Of a DNA stretch of 64,000 nucleotides, positions 23,580-35,189 are shown piece after piece. A model generated the notes under the pieces. The model made no database searches and was not told where the DNA came from. It saw only the letters and a program-made list of their open reading frames with translations. A program made the translations under genes and the position numbers. The stretch covers positions 248,001 to 312,000 of the forward strand of contig WSUB01000021.1 of the NCBI GenBank assembly GCA_019633425.1, read 5' to 3'. The stretch comes from Tulasnella sp. 424. Its lineage: Eukaryota; Basidiomycota; Agaricomycetes; Cantharellales; Tulasnellaceae. Each line of letters opens with the position of its first letter. Positions within the stretch are counted from its first letter, which is position 1.

Positions 23580-24072
23580 CTAATTACCGAGGCTGAGATT
23601 CACAATCCCAAGCCAGAGCAAGTCATTCGGATGTCGGCGGCGGACATGCTGTTTAACCATATCTTTCTTATTTCTATAGGATAGACGAGCGGTCGATCAG
23701 GCGTGCCGAAAAAGAAATCAGGTTGCCGTAGACTAACCTGAAAGGGCAGCCCGAAACGGGGCAGTCAAACAACCGAAGATGCCCACCCCGGCAGCGAGAG
23801 CGCGCAGCGGGATCGAGGAACTGCTTCCCGCACTGGCATCGATACCAGATGCTGGGTTGATGCCTTCATAGGAAGACGTGAGCCAAGACTAAAGGCACCG
23901 AAGTGCGAAAGGAGGAGCAAACGTACACAGCATCCATATGTCGACGAAGGCGGGGGCGGCTCTGGGGTTAATACCGTGATCAGGATCCGGACAGTGACTG
24001 AGAAAATTTAAAACATACAGTGAGATTCTTGCCGCATTCATGGCAATGGTACGTGCGAGTAAGCGTGTTCAT
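23580..24072 (-). CDS. Small three-finger C2H2 zinc-finger protein (Z1)
   Basis: Four short exons can be joined. Exon 1 from ATG 24072 encodes MNTLTRTYHCHECGKNLT. After a GTATGT..CCCCAG intron, exon 2 gives SRPRLRRHMDAV, finger 1 with CxxC and a partial His pair. Exon 3 gives HQPSIWYRCQCGKQFLDPAA and RSRCRGGHLRLFDCPVSGC then PF, which is finger 2 and the start of finger 3. Exon 4 completes it with KKDMVKQHVRRRHPNDLLW and ends NLSLGN, TAG at 23580. Finger 3 is a standard C-x4-C-x12-H-x4-H. This is a small protein (roughly 95-100 residues) with little besides fingers; nuclear DNA or RNA binding is the family expectation. A damaged copy lies just downstream of a duplicated flank at 25.2-25.7 kb, and a longer relative is at 44.5 kb. 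Confidence 0.68.
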
Positions 24073-25228
24073 CGAGCGTTCGTGAGGGGGCGGAGATGTT
24101 CAGTCAGATATTGATTGAGCGGGGCGCAATGAGTAAATTGGTTTGGAGTGGAAGATGACTTCGCGATTGTGCAACTCGATTACGCCCATATATACTGTAA
24201 GGTTGTGGCTTCGAATCTTTTCAGGAGGTTGCCGTCAGTCACCTGTGTTCGATTTGAGATGCACCGCTAGCAGCGTGACACCACCCTGGGGGCTGAGCAC
24301 TTTGACAGCCTAGAAACGCACGGATCCGATTCCAATCAGGACATCAGTAACATTTCAATTTAAATAAAATAAATAAATCCAGTTTGGGACTCTCTTAGCT
24401 AATACAAGGGCAACCACCCGCTTCGGACACGTCAAATAACCTGAGCGGAAATGGTGATCTGGACCCTGATTCGCTAGTGAGGAGCTGTGAGCGGCGAAGT
24501 AGGTATTTCTCAGGGTACCCTTCTTCTGGTACGCCAGAAGATCGGGAAGAAACGTACTATAATGCCCCGTGGACCATATCGGAATGTGAACGGATCGGGG
24601 CGGTCCCAAATCGGAACTTGGGCTTAGAGTCCGTGCAATGAATATCGGAGCTATCAAAGTATTCCGACGAGAACATCATTAGCCGAGCGAGATCTTACCC
24701 TGTCGTAGCATGCTTCTTGCACCGAGCATGCGTGTTTCTCGGTAGCGAGATTACCACCAATAATCCTTGGGTTGTGTTACTCCAGCAGAGTAATTTTTCC
24801 TTGGGCGAGCAGCCTACGATCGTCGACCGATCCTTCGCATCGACAAAAGGTACCTTTCTATTAAATTCTGAGATACCAGTAGGAATAAATTTGACGGTAA
24901 TAATAATACAAACCTTAAATGTCATTCGGCTTGAAGTTTAGGGGCACCCGAGCGGGCGTAAGATTTCCTTGCCTGGTTCTGGCTTGATGTGTGATGCCCA
25001 TGATATCGACAAGCAAACTTTAGCCCCCTGAAGGTACGTTCATTGATTTGCAATAATGCGAAGCGCGTATCAAATCGCGTCATATTATTTACATCACGGA
25101 GTACACGAGACTAACGGGGAGCGTAAAGCGTATCAGGGAAAATAAATATAAACAGAACTGTCTGCACTACGGGGCAATACGGGGAACGAGTTCTTGCTGT
25201 GGATGTAGGACTGAATACGCGTCCGGGA
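24073..25228. repeat. Flank of zinc-finger locus, copy 1
   Basis: Bases about 23580-25000 recur at about 25229-26600 with indels; for example the GAGATCTTACCC and CACCGAGCATGCGTGTT blocks recur near 24690-24735 and 26310-26355. Bases about 25060-25200 are a fragment of the ubiquitin-like array spacer (compare 18300-18430). No independent gene is supported. Confidence 0.55.
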
Positions 25229-25702
25229 CTAGTTAGTGAGGCTGGGATTCAAAGTCCCGAGCCCAAGTAAGTCATTCATATGTCGGCGGCGGATATGCTG
25301 TGTAACCACATCTCTCGTCCTACTTCTACAGGATAGACAAGCAGTTGATCAGATGTACTGAGAAATAATTTAGATCACCATAGACTAACTTTGAAAAACG
25401 ATCGAACATGCCTAGCCCTGCAGCGAGAGCGCGAAGCGAAACTATGGTACTGCTTTCCACATTCGCACACATGCCAGTTGAATCTCAGATGCCTTCATAG
25501 GAGATGTCAGCAAGGGGCCGAAGCGCGGAAGGAGGAGCAAACTTACTGAGAATTCCTATGCTGACGGAGGCCGGAGCCGCTCTGGGTCAATGCAGTGTGG
25601 TCAGGATGTGGACAGTGACTCGGTTTGGGGAGGAATTTTAAAACATACAGCGAGGATTTTGCCACATTCACGGCAAAGGTACGTGCGAGTAAGAGTGTTC
25701 AT
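25229..25702 (-). pseudogene. Damaged copy of the three-finger C2H2 gene (Z2)
   Basis: Exon 1 (ATG 25702) encodes MNTLTRTYLCRECGKILA. Exon 2 gives SGSGLRQHRNSQ. Exon 3 gives WHVCECGKQYHSFASRSRC then RARHVRSFFK. Compared with Z1, the segment that carries the third-finger cysteines is deleted before the donor, and no phase-compatible splice joins exon 3 to the last exon (VVTQHIRRRHMNDLLGLG, ending LTN, TAG at 25229). Two fingers could still be made if the last exon is ignored. I call it a pseudogene arising from the local tandem duplication. Confidence 0.6.
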
Positions 25703-27084
25703 CGGGCGTTCGTGGAGGGGAGTGGAGAGATTTTGATAGCGATGAGCCGGGAGCAATGAGTAAAATGGCTTAGCAATTGTGGAACTCGAGTACGCCCATA
25801 TATACTGTAAAGTTGTCGCTCCGAATCCTTTCAGGCGGTTGCCGTCCGTGTTCGATTTTAAACGTCGTGGGATGCGCCGCGTGCAGGGTGACACGACCCT
25901 GAGGGTTGAGGATCTTGACAGCCGAGACATCGCGCTGATCCGATTCCAATCAAGACATCAGTAGCACTTCTGTTTTTATTTATCTATTTTTTTTCCCAAT
26001 TTAGGACTCTTTGAACGAATACAAGGGCAACCGCCCGCCTTGGACACGTCAAATAACCTAAGCGGAAATGGTGATCTGGAGCCTGATTCGCCTGTGAGCA
26101 GCGAATTGGGTGCTTTTCGAGGTAAACTTCTTCCGGTAAGGCAGAATATCAGGGGAAAAAACCGTACACGATGATTAGATATACTGCCCCATGGACCATA
26201 TCGGGATGTGGGCGGAGGTCAGGGCGGTCCCAAATCGCAAGCGTTTAAGGTCCGCGCAGTGAATATCGGAGCCACCAAAGTATTCCGACGAGAACATCAT
26301 TATATGAGCGAGATCTTACCCTGGGGTAGAATGCTTCTCGCACCGAGCATGCGTGTTGCTCGGCAGCGAGATTACCGGTCTCTGTGCCGAGAATTTTGGC
26401 TTGTGTCACTGGGCTGAACAAGAAAAGATTTAAAACCTAATCGAGGCGTCTGCTGAGTCCCTCGTAAGCGTATGGTTCAGTAGAGAATTTTTTTTCATTG
26501 GGGCGTAGCCTACGATAGTCGGCCGATCCTTAGCATCGGCAGAAGGTACCTTTTCTAAGTAAACCCTGAAAAAGCTTGACGTGTGATGTCCATCGACACG
26601 CCGACTTTGGCCCCCTCAAAGCTACGCTTATTAATTTGAATAGTGCGGAGCTCGTAACTTCGGGCGTAGTAAGTTCACTCCGGGGCCAAAACAGGACATA
26701 TTCTGTGGCGACCCTGAAGACTCGCCCCGGGCGAGTCAAGGCACGAAGAATAAGGACATCTGAAAAAGTGCTCCGAGTATCTGGAAGTAAGTACTTAAAT
26801 TAAATGAAGGGAAGTCTAATTCTAATAAAAAAACAAGGATAGGGCCAACAAGGGTTCATAAGAAAGCGGAACGTCTGCAAACGGAACACGGCGAATTCCG
26901 ACGGCGATCCTGAGCCAAGGTTCTGACTTCCCGAGCGATTGGGGAGCAGCGTTGGTCCGCGGGCATTCACCCACTGTGTTTTACGGGGCTATCTCCACAA
27001 GGAGGACGAAAAAGATATTCGATAGATCTCCGACGCCGTAGCTCGAGAGGCTTCGTTTGTCCTCTAATATTTTCCCGGAATAAA
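25703..27084. repeat. Flank of zinc-finger locus, copy 2
   Basis: Diverged duplicate of about 24073-25000, followed by a fragment at about 26940-27070 related to the small ORF at 20579-20857. No intact gene seen. Confidence 0.5.
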
Positions 27085-27693
27085 TTAAATTCTGCCGCCC
27101 TCCAAGACCCTCTTTCTCAGATCACCAATGACGTCCGAGGGACGAACATCTGTGATTGTGGTAACCTTCCCCGACGGGCGTTTAACGATTGAGGTAGTCG
27201 AGGCTGAATTGCTGGACGCTGACCTGGCGACCTGCACGTTAGTAAAAACAGATTGTAAGGTTAAATAACGTCTTTTCACCCTTCGAGTCCCACTTGGGGC
27301 GGGCCAACCGCTGCGGGGGCGACAGGAACTATCGCGTCGGAGTCGAGCGGTCCCGTCTCCACTGAACTAAAATCCTCCATGACGCCGACTTCGAAGCTAT
27401 CGACTCTAGTGGAGGCCATACCCCACGCTTCTGAACCGATTTCGACGCGCCCATGGTCAGGATAGTCGACGAGGACGGCGGGAAACGTGATGCACTGGGG
27501 AGGTATTGAGTTCAAGTAGATTTAGATTGATTCACAGTCGTCTAGAATTTCATTCATTCAGTTGCGTAATGTTGAGAGCGCTTAAGAGGAGCAGCCGAAC
27601 CTCGTGCGTTAACCGGCGGAGCAGGGCGACTTTCCAATCCCCGTAGACAAAAAAGACGAGGGTTGAAGATACGTAGGCACTATTGGAAGGCAT
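27085..27693 (-). pseudogene. Ubiquitin-like family fragment 1 (N-terminal domain plus half ubiquitin-like domain)
   Basis: Exon 1 (ATG 27693, 31 codons, MPSNSAYVSSTLVFFVYG, ending RRLTHE) has the family length and a GTTCGG donor. Exon 2 keeps NSIPPQCITFPAVLVDYPDH and SEAWGMASTRVDSFEVGV, but a deletion near its start puts a TGA in frame before it. Exon 3, after a phase-2 intron, gives SIVKRPSGKVTTITDVRPSD then VIGDLRKRVLE and stops at 27085. That is only the first half of a ubiquitin-like fold. No KPVIYLYPP domain follows. It sits at the left end of the first large tandem duplication. Confidence 0.65.
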
Positions 27694-28600
27694 ATTACAA
27701 GATATGCTGCGTTGATGCTTATGCACCCGCAATGTGGGCGTTGGATAGGATACAGACACTACGGTACGGCGTAGTCCAAGTCCAAATATCCAGCCGTGGG
27801 AAGGAGGCTTCGCCACCAGTGGGTGCCTGGATGCCGTTGCGACCGAAAGCAGGTAAATTTGTTCTGGGGTCTAACATAATCGTTTTCTCACATAATGGGA
27901 TAGCTTGTAAAGTATTCGCACATGGCGCACATGCGTGCAGCATCGATTGATATAGGGGCTGATGACCACTGCCGTACTGCTACCCTTGCCGAGAAGTGAG
28001 CGCCCTAGGTTCCAGTCACACGAGCACGATTATTAAAGCAACTGTTTGGCGGTGAGACGCCTCCGCGTCGCTGTATCGGTTTGGTCGTAATAGGGCATCA
28101 CGCACAATACCATGCAGTGCTTTCCAGGTACTCAGGAGATCTTCAATGCGCCGGGAGTGGACTCCATGAGCGTCCATGATCAAAAGCCTTCTCCGCCTCC
28201 TCATCTCTCGTCCGAGCGTAAAGAGTATTGCCAAGGTCATTCAATGCCTTTACAGCGCCAAAGGGTTTCTCCGTGCGAGACTGGATCTTGTGAGCGCCGA
28301 AGAAGTCCTTATCCGCTTCTTGTTACCGGGCCGACTAAGCGCAAACCAACATCGTTGCGGACGCGACTCAGAGCAGTGAGCATCATAAACTCTCTCGGGA
28401 TGACGGAAAACAAATACTCTTGAACCTCCACGTCAAGAATTCCCGTGATTGAACATATGTTGTGGTTGCAGTTGAAACGGTCGAAGGACCAATCGCGAAT
28501 ATACACTCATTGAGAGCCATGTAGTTTACATTCATGCAAATAAGATCCACCATGACAAAACACGCTACCCTAAGCAAATAGCTACGCGTCGCCACACCCT
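27694..28600 (-). other. Possible transcript body downstream of hairpin array, copy 1
   Basis: This lies downstream of a minus-strand TATA box (29065-29074). Open segments include RDWSFDRFNCNHNICSITG then VQEYLFSVIPREFMML, and MRRRRRLLIMDAHGVHSRR. The first segment has a counterpart in copy 2 (near 34818-35081), but frames and ends differ between the copies. I cannot assemble a convincing protein, so this may be a decayed gene or a noncoding transcript. Confidence 0.3.
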
Positions 28601-28607
28601 CGCCCAG

Positions 28608-28975
28608 GAAGCATAGTCAAACGCTACTACCTCGAAAACGCGTCGGCCACAGACCACCGGCGCGACGCGTAGTCGGGGTAGTAGTTAGGCACTACACCAC
28701 CAAGTCGAGTTTGCGGGACAGTCCCCTTCTCTACTCAAAAGAGTTAGGAGTCAAAGGCCCTCTCATACACTTGGCCGAGAAGCTCATTGACGCGCTACTA
28801 CTAAGACCGCAGTCGAGAGTGGAAACGACTGCAATCTAGGTAGTAATGGGGCAATGAACCACTGAGACGAGTGTACGAGGTCCAAGAAGCATAGTGTCGC
28901 GCTACTACCTCGACGCGCCGTTGACGTGGGTCGCAGACACGGCGGGGTAGTAATGGGACAATATACCACTTGGAA
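28608..28975. repeat. Hairpin-forming repeat array, copy 1
   Basis: About three units of 90-170 bases each carry CTACTACC on one side and GGTAGTA on the other side of a GC-rich centre. Examples are CGCTACTACCTCGA with CGGGGTAGTAGTTAG near 28620-28690, GCGCTACTACTAAG with AGGTAGTAATGGG near 28790-28850, and GCGCTACTACCTCGACGCG with GGCGGGGTAGTAATGGG near 28900-28960. Each unit can fold into a stem. The second and third are followed by GGCAATGAACCACT or GACAATATACCACT. The same array is present at 35190-35575. Confidence 0.6.
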
Positions 28976-29064
28976 GGGCAGGAAATATTGGTACTGGATA
29001 TGAGAGGAGAGGAGGTGAAGGATGAGAGAGGATGTGGGACGAAGAAACGAGACGAGATTCTGGT

Positions 29065-29074
29065 CTTTTATACG
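29065..29074 (-). promoter_or_regulatory. TATA box upstream of hairpin-array transcript, copy 1
   Basis: On the minus strand the sequence is CGTATAAAAG, followed by a C/T-rich leader and then the hairpin array. The same arrangement occurs at 35671-35680. Confidence 0.5.
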
Positions 29075-29099
29075 CTTCCCCCCCGTCCCCAACCGATGA

Positions 29100-30225
29100 A
29101 CCGCTGCCTATGACGTGTCGTCCTTTCAATATATTTTATTCTAGTCTTGGGTGGACGCCAGGCCTCCCCGAAAGTTACTCCCTCAACAGAATCTATCTCG
29201 TAGCTAAAATCGGAACGATTCAATTGCGGCATCATTCTCAGCATCACGAGCCTCCTCTTGTCCCAAGATCAATTGGAAACCTGTCCGTAAAATGACGTCA
29301 TTCTAGTTTACAACTAGTCGCCGCGCAGCGTAGGGAACCCCCTCTCTCCTGGGACCAGATTTTGGTCGGGACCGGGTTTGGATCCCTTTCGAGTTCAGAC
29401 AATGTCCTGAGTAGCGTAGATGGAAAGAACGTCATAGAAATAGACGAAATTTACGTAGTTATCCAGAGGCAAGGCCAATCTCATTGGCAGAGGCTTCTGT
29501 AAACTTGGCTTTGGTAACGACTCTCCTCGAGAAACTCGTTGAAGATTGTGCGTCTGGAAGTGAGGAAGTACCCCTTCAGCAGTCCCTAGTCCTTCGATCA
29601 AAGGGCTTAACCCCATTAATGATCATTACCTGCTCGAAACGACATATCAGGGGTTCTCGTCGGATTTCTCCGTCCTCGTACATTAGCGCAGGCATCGCGG
29701 TCGTAAGGAAATTGCCCCCCCCCCCCCAGGATTTCCGGTTTTAGGTCCAAGCCAGGGACTCGATTGTGTGAAACAGAACACGACCGTTTACTTCAGCCCT
29801 ATCAAATCCGTCGGTAGCACCTGACACTCCGGACGGAAGAGTGAACATTGTCTCAATCAGTGTAACTTTCTCCGTGATGGATTGATCTGCGGGGCTGGCA
29901 CTACACCCGTACACCTGCGGTCGACCGACTCCTCGTATTCGGAATGGAGTGACCCACGATGTGAAACGAGTTGCTGAAGTGGACGACACCCAGACGACGT
30001 CGCAACATAAACACGAGAGAAAAATGTACAGTTGCTATGGTTAAATGGAGACCCGATCAAAAGAGCCGAGTATCGAGCAAGAAATAACAAGAATGGTTGA
30101 GAGTCTGAGGCGAGGACCGGCGACGCGGCCAGCAGAAAGGAACTTGTTGAACCTTGTACATCGAATACATAAATACATGAATTGTGGTGTAGATACGCGC
30201 TCAAACTAGAATATCCTCCGAAGCC
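29100..30225. other. 3' flank of kinase-TPR gene 1
   Basis: Conserved with 35700-36837. It contains a 12-base C run near 29717. No gene supported on either strand. Confidence 0.35.
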
Positions 30226-32601
30226 TCACGTGGCTTCTTCTCGGTTTGATAATCGCCGCAGTCGAGCAGCTTCCTGAGAGGTATAAGCTACCCACTCAGT
30301 CTGTCCTATTCCTCCAAAGACTTTAGTAGCTTCGGTATAGAGACGAATCGCGTCGCTGTGGTCCTCCTGATCGCGATGCACGTCAGCAAGGTACGACAGA
30401 GCGACAGCTCTTCCGTATTGGCTACCAATGTTGGTAGAGATTTGCAAGGCTTCCGAAAGGAGAGTGATGGCCTGGCCAAACTCACCCCGAAGCCGATGCA
30501 CCTCAGCGAGACCCCGAAGAGCTTGACTTTTCCCGAGGCTGTCGCCGATGTGGGTGCGGATTTCTAGGTCCTCCGAGTAGAATTTTATGGCCTGGCTGTA
30601 CTCTTTTCGGGCCAGATGCACCTCAGCGAGACCCCAAAGGGCCTTAGCTCTCCCTTCTCTGTTGCCGATGTCGGTGCAGATCTGGAGGGCATCGGTGTAG
30701 AATGTTGCGGCCTGGCTGAAGTCATTTTGAATCCGGTGCACCTCAGCGAGACCCCTAAGAGCGGAGGCTCTCCCTGGTCTGTCGCCGATGTCGGTGTAGA
30801 TTTGTAGGGCCTCCGTGGAGAATGGAATGGCCTGGCTGGACCTGCCCAGATGCCGATGCACCTGAGCCACTCGCAGTAGGGCAGTGGCCTTCCCTTCCAT
30901 GTCGCCGTAATCCGTGTAGCCACCCACAGCCCTGGTAAAGAAATCCAATGCATTGGGGTAGTCACCCTGCTGCCAGTGCATCTCTCCCAGCTTCACAAGA
31001 AGCCCGGGAGAGCGAGCTCTCGAAGCCGCTGTATCCGAGGTCCGAATAGGGTTTGGAATAACCATGGGCTGTATCGAAATCGATCAATCGCCGTAACCGA
31101 TCGTAATGAGCATTACTCACCATCCACTTGATTGACTTTCGACAATCCTCAGCCGTCGGTCGTTTGCTGGGGTCGATGCTCCAACACATAAGCATAAGAG
31201 AGCAGAGTGCCTGGATCAACGACATGCGGGCATCGCCGGTGATGGAGGGGAGATCTCCCTGAACGACCCGCTTGATAACGACCGTGTCCTTGACGTCTTG
31301 AAACGGAATGAAGCCGGTCATGACCTACATCGAAGTCTTTTTGGGGCTTGATTGCGAATATATACTAGGACTAATATGACGTTACCTCATATGCTACCCA
31401 CCCCAATGCCCAGATGTCGCTGCAAAGGCCGGGCTTTTCCTCGTACAACAGCTCTGGGGCAGCCCAGCGGAGGGTGTAATGATCTCCCGTCAGCGTTATC
31501 GTATTAGTGGAGGCGCAGAACGTTGCTTCCAGCGAAAGCGCCGCCAGGGGTTTGTTCTGAGCTGGCTTCGTCTCCGTGTTTAGTTCCTCGGTTTGAAGCC
31601 GACGGGCCGATCCGAAGTCGGTAATTACAGCGATGCACGTTGAGTTCACCAATACGTTTAGCTGCAGAGCATAGAACAAAGTTGGCCAAGTGAATCATCA
31701 GGACGTTGTTGAAACCTACAGATTTGAGGTCACCGTGGCATATAGGGGGCCGTCGACTATGGAGGTATTCCACCCCTCTGGTCACATCGTTAATCTGGAG
31801 TCAAGAGTGTCAGATGTTGGTCAAAGAGATACGCCTTTATCGTACCAGCGAGATCCGTTCAGGAATTTCCCACTCTGCCAAGGCGATGAAGTCCCGCAAG
31901 GTACCGTTTTCTTCCCAGGGAAAGACTAGCCAGACGATAGCCTTAGACAGGTCCTCGACGAACCCTTCCAGTTTGATGATATTTTCATGCGATAACTCCA
32001 CCAAGAATTCCGCTTCTCTGACCGTCAACTGAACCGAAAAGATACTCAGCGCTGAAACCCCTTGGCAATCGGATGAAGTATTCTGACCCCCAATACCCGC
32101 GCTATATCGTCTGACATCTTCATCTTTTTTACCGCTACAACCTGTGAGAGTAGAGTTAATTAATGAGCGGCTCGACGTCCCGGTCAATGGCCGGAGACGC
32201 TGAGCAGTACAAACCTTTCGCTGGCGAGAGGTTTCTCCGGTACTGCCATCTAAATCGAGACCTTCGTTTCTGGTAGAATCAGACTGGTTCGTTCTGTCTT
32301 GGCCACCGGGGGGAGATGCCAAAAAGGCTTGTGAAACCGTCGCGTGGCCCCCCCGGACCTCACGAGCCGCCTCAGGTAATTCGATCGAGGACTGGTCGAT
32401 GCGCCATTTTGCAAGCTTTTCGAGTCTATCCTTCTACGAGCGAGACGTTGTTTCAGTGAGATGTTGGAATCTGCCATTTGAGACCTCGGAGCGACGTACC
32501 ATATTGGCGCTCGGTTGGAATCTACTCGAGGAAGTGTCGGGGTTTGACGATGACCCAGGCAAACTACTGGGACTGACATCGTGGCTGTCGTCTTTTTGCA
32601 T
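30226..32601 (-). CDS. Protein kinase-like domain fused to six TPR repeats (K1)
   Basis: Exon 1 (32601-32500, 34 codons, MQKDDSHDVSPSSLPGSSS) leads to a charged N-terminal region, then kinase blocks. These are VVAVKKMKMSDDIARVLG (beta-3 Lys), LTVREAEFLVELSHENIIK (helix C Glu), WLVFPWEENGTLRDFIALAE, and GVEYLHSRRPPICHGDLKS (HGDLK in place of HRDLK). They continue with LNVLVNSTCIAVITDFGSAR (DFG), YTLRWAAPELLYEEKPGLCS, DIWALGWVAYE, FIPFQDVKDTVVIKRVVQGD and CWSIDPSKRPTAEDC. No glycine-rich loop precedes the Lys. After a phase-0 intron (last kinase exon ends SIKWM) the C-terminal exon (about 31070-30226) starts PMVIPNPIRTSDTAASRARS. It encodes six TPR-like repeats of 40 residues (GDYPNALDFFTRAV, GLAEVHRLRGEFGQAI and so on), ending RLSNREEAT. 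A cytosolic signalling or scaffold role is likely. Confidence 0.85.
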
Positions 32602-33810
32602 TTAAGGTTCTTATCGAGAAGAGGTTGGTTATAAGAGTCGGCGTTCTGCGATGGGCTGGGTCGCAGAGAAGGGAAAGGTGGGTGGAGTGTTGATGGAGGA
32701 TTAGGGGTCCATCGTGGTAGAGGGTGGAAAAAGAACACATCACCTGGCGCTACACCTCAATGCCCCCGAAGAAGTTCGTGCTTCTATCGCCAATCGCCGC
32801 GCGCAAAATCAACATCTCCCATGATCACGCGCCCTCATCGCACTGCCTCGTCACACGAGGTTGAGAGGTAGTTTTGTCTGGATAAGAGAGATAGCAAGAG
32901 CGAGGAGATAGAGGAAACGGTTGTTAATGCATCCCCTCCGGTCTGGTCCCTGTTGTCGAGATCTGCCGAGCAACGAGAGGAGTGTGCTGAACGCGCTCAT
33001 CGTCACCTCAAGGTCCACCTCGCCCGCATTCAATGCAGCCCGCGCGCAATCAGGCCAGTTAGAGTCTGCCGGCTTTTACCTGGCTCCCCAATTGTGTGCT
33101 CTTCCAGGATGAATATGTCGATGTCCAGTCGCCGCTCAACAGTCTCTCCGAGCGGTCACGACGTCATGGCCACCCTCCGCCGAGCAAGACTCGTCACTGT
33201 CTTCAAGGTTTCACCACTTTTATGAGAAAAATAAATAACTAGTTTGCCTAGGGAATCAAGAAGCTCAGCATGTCGAGGGAGCGGACGGTAGCCCTGGACA
33301 CTAGCATCGCCATCTCTCCTGACTCCGCACGCAGCGTCGAACACTGGGCGAAACGTCTCACTATCAATAGCGGAACCGCTCCGGAGCAAAGCACGGGAGT
33401 TGAGCTCCCTAAACCCAAAGTTCTGAAAAGATAATTCGACACCCAAGAACTGCTGGAAATATTCACGAAGTGGATTTGATCGTTATCCTGCGACGGGTCT
33501 TCCTCAACCGTCGGGCAAGAGGCAAAAATTCCTCGACCGAAAACGGAACCTCAATGCCATTGCAGCTTGCCCAAAGATACATAGGAAGATATGATAGTAT
33601 TCGTTCCGGTGTTCACCTTCAGCTCAAGGTCTAGGCCCTCTGCATAGATTCGCGTCGTATCTGCAAGGCTTACTGCTTGAGACTACCTCAACGCGCGCCG
33701 CTGCCAAACAAAAGGCCCTCTTCCCGTGCTGAATCAGGTGTATCGTCCATCTCATTTGAAATTCGATTGAAGTGTCACATCATTCCCCGTATGGGCCAAA
33801 TAACGTGTTT
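32602..33810. other. Kinase promoter region and diverged spacer
   Basis: Bases 32602-32960 are conserved with 39210-39620 and form the shared upstream region of the kinase genes. Further right a plus-strand open segment (about 32953-33225) aligns only loosely with 39616-40050 and is frame-shifted relative to it. No supported gene. Confidence 0.4.
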
Positions 33811-34253
33811 TCACCCTTCGAGTTCAGCCGCTTGGGGCGGGCCAGCCGCTGCGGGGGCAGGAGGAACTATGATCGTGTCGGAGACGAGCGATTCCGTCTC
33901 CATTGGACTAAAATTCTCCATGACGCCGACTTTGAAACTATCGATTCCAATGAAGGCCACACCCCACGCTTCGGGACCGATTTCAACGCGCCCATGGTTA
34001 GGATAGTCGGCGAGGACGGCGGAAAATGTGATGCGCTGGGGAGGTATCGAGTTCAAGGAAGGAAAAGTAGCTTTAGCTTGATTCACAGCCGCCTAAGATT
34101 TCATTCATTCATTCAGGTGCGTGATGTTGAGAGCACTGAAGATACGAGGAGCCGAGCCTTCTGCGTGGATGGGCGGAGCAGGGTGACTTTCCTATCCCTG
34201 TCGACGAAAAAGACGAGGGTTGAAGGTACGTAGGCACTATTATTGGAAGGCAT
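33811..34253 (-). pseudogene. Ubiquitin-like family fragment 2 (N-terminal domain only)
   Basis: Exon 1 (ATG 34253) encodes MPSNNSAYVPSTLVFFVDRD then RKVTLLRPSTQK. The expected GT donor is changed to GC. Exon 2 encodes AAVNQAKATFPSLNSIPPQR, VEIGPEAWGVAFIGIDSFKV and a Pro/Ala tail, and runs into a TGA after ELEG. In relatives that point is the donor of the intron leading to the ubiquitin-like exon, which is missing here. What remains could at most yield the N-terminal domain alone. Confidence 0.65.
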
Positions 34254-35180
34254 ATTACAAGATCTGCAGCGTTGATGCTTATGCACCCACCGCAATTGTG
34301 GGCGTCGGACAGGGTCAAGACACCGCGGAACGGCGTAGTCCAAGACCGAATACCTAGCCGTGGGGGGGAGCCCTCTCCACCAGGGGTGCTACGCTCGCTT
34401 GCCGAGAGGTGGGCGTTGCTTCTTAGAGAAGTCATCCGATTCTAAGAGGTAACGTAGTAGACTCATATCATGAGCACCCATGACACATGAGGAGAATGAA
34501 TGGCTCGATATGGACGGTAGAACGAAACCTCTGGCGAGAGGTGACGTCAAGAGAGCAAGATCTTAAGAGCCATCGTGCTCCAGGTTCCAGTGCGCACAGG
34601 AGCACCATCATAAAAGCGACTACTTGGGGGTGAGATACCTCCGCGTCGCCGTATCTGCTTTGTTAGTAATATGGCATCGCAAGGCCACGCAGCGCGTTAC
34701 TGGTTATAGTCTCCAAATGCGGGAGTGGACTCCGTGAGCGTACATGAGAGCCTTCTCCGTCTCCTCATCCCTCATCCGAGTGCACTCCATGAATACTGCC
34801 AAGATGATTTAATGGGTTTACAGAGGAAATGAGATTGCCAATGCGAGACTGGATCTTGTGAGCTTCGCAGAAGTCCTTATCCGCCTCTTGTTCCCCTGAC
34901 TAAGCGGAAACCAACATCGTGGCGGATGCGAGAGATCCCGCTCAGAGCAACGAATGCGGGAGCATAATAAGCTCTTTATTGGTGACGGAAATAGATACTT
35001 TTGAGCCTCCACGTCGAGCGTTCTCGTGATTGAACATATGTTGTGGTTGCAGTTGAAACGCTCGAAGGACCAATCGTGCATATACGCTCGTTGACAGCCA
35101 CGTAGTTACATTCATACAAATAAGATCTACCATGACAAAACACGCTACCCTAACCAACTTGCTACGCGTCGCCACACCCT
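34254..35180. other. Possible transcript body downstream of hairpin array, copy 2
   Basis: Counterpart of 27694-28600. An open segment WSFERFNCNHNICSITRT resembles the first copy, but later frames diverge. No protein can be assembled. Confidence 0.3.
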
Positions 35181-35189
35181 CGCCCAGGA

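Larger units (their letters stand above)
27264..33230. repeat. Large tandem duplication I, left copy
   Basis: This block is repeated in the same orientation at about 33798-39960. Both copies contain, in order, a ubiquitin-like family fragment, a TATA-bearing locus with hairpin repeats, a 3' flank with a C-rich tract, and a kinase-TPR gene with its promoter. Homology fades near 32960-33230 on the right. Boundaries are approximate. Confidence 0.75.

Noticed and set aside
28608..28975. CRISPR-like array
   Set aside because: Units are few, imperfect and palindromic with unequal spacing, and the organism is a eukaryote.
30358..30807. Plus-strand ORFs with repeated MHLSETPK blocks
   Set aside because: They are the antisense reading of the TPR repeats of K1 (and of K2 at 36988-37419).
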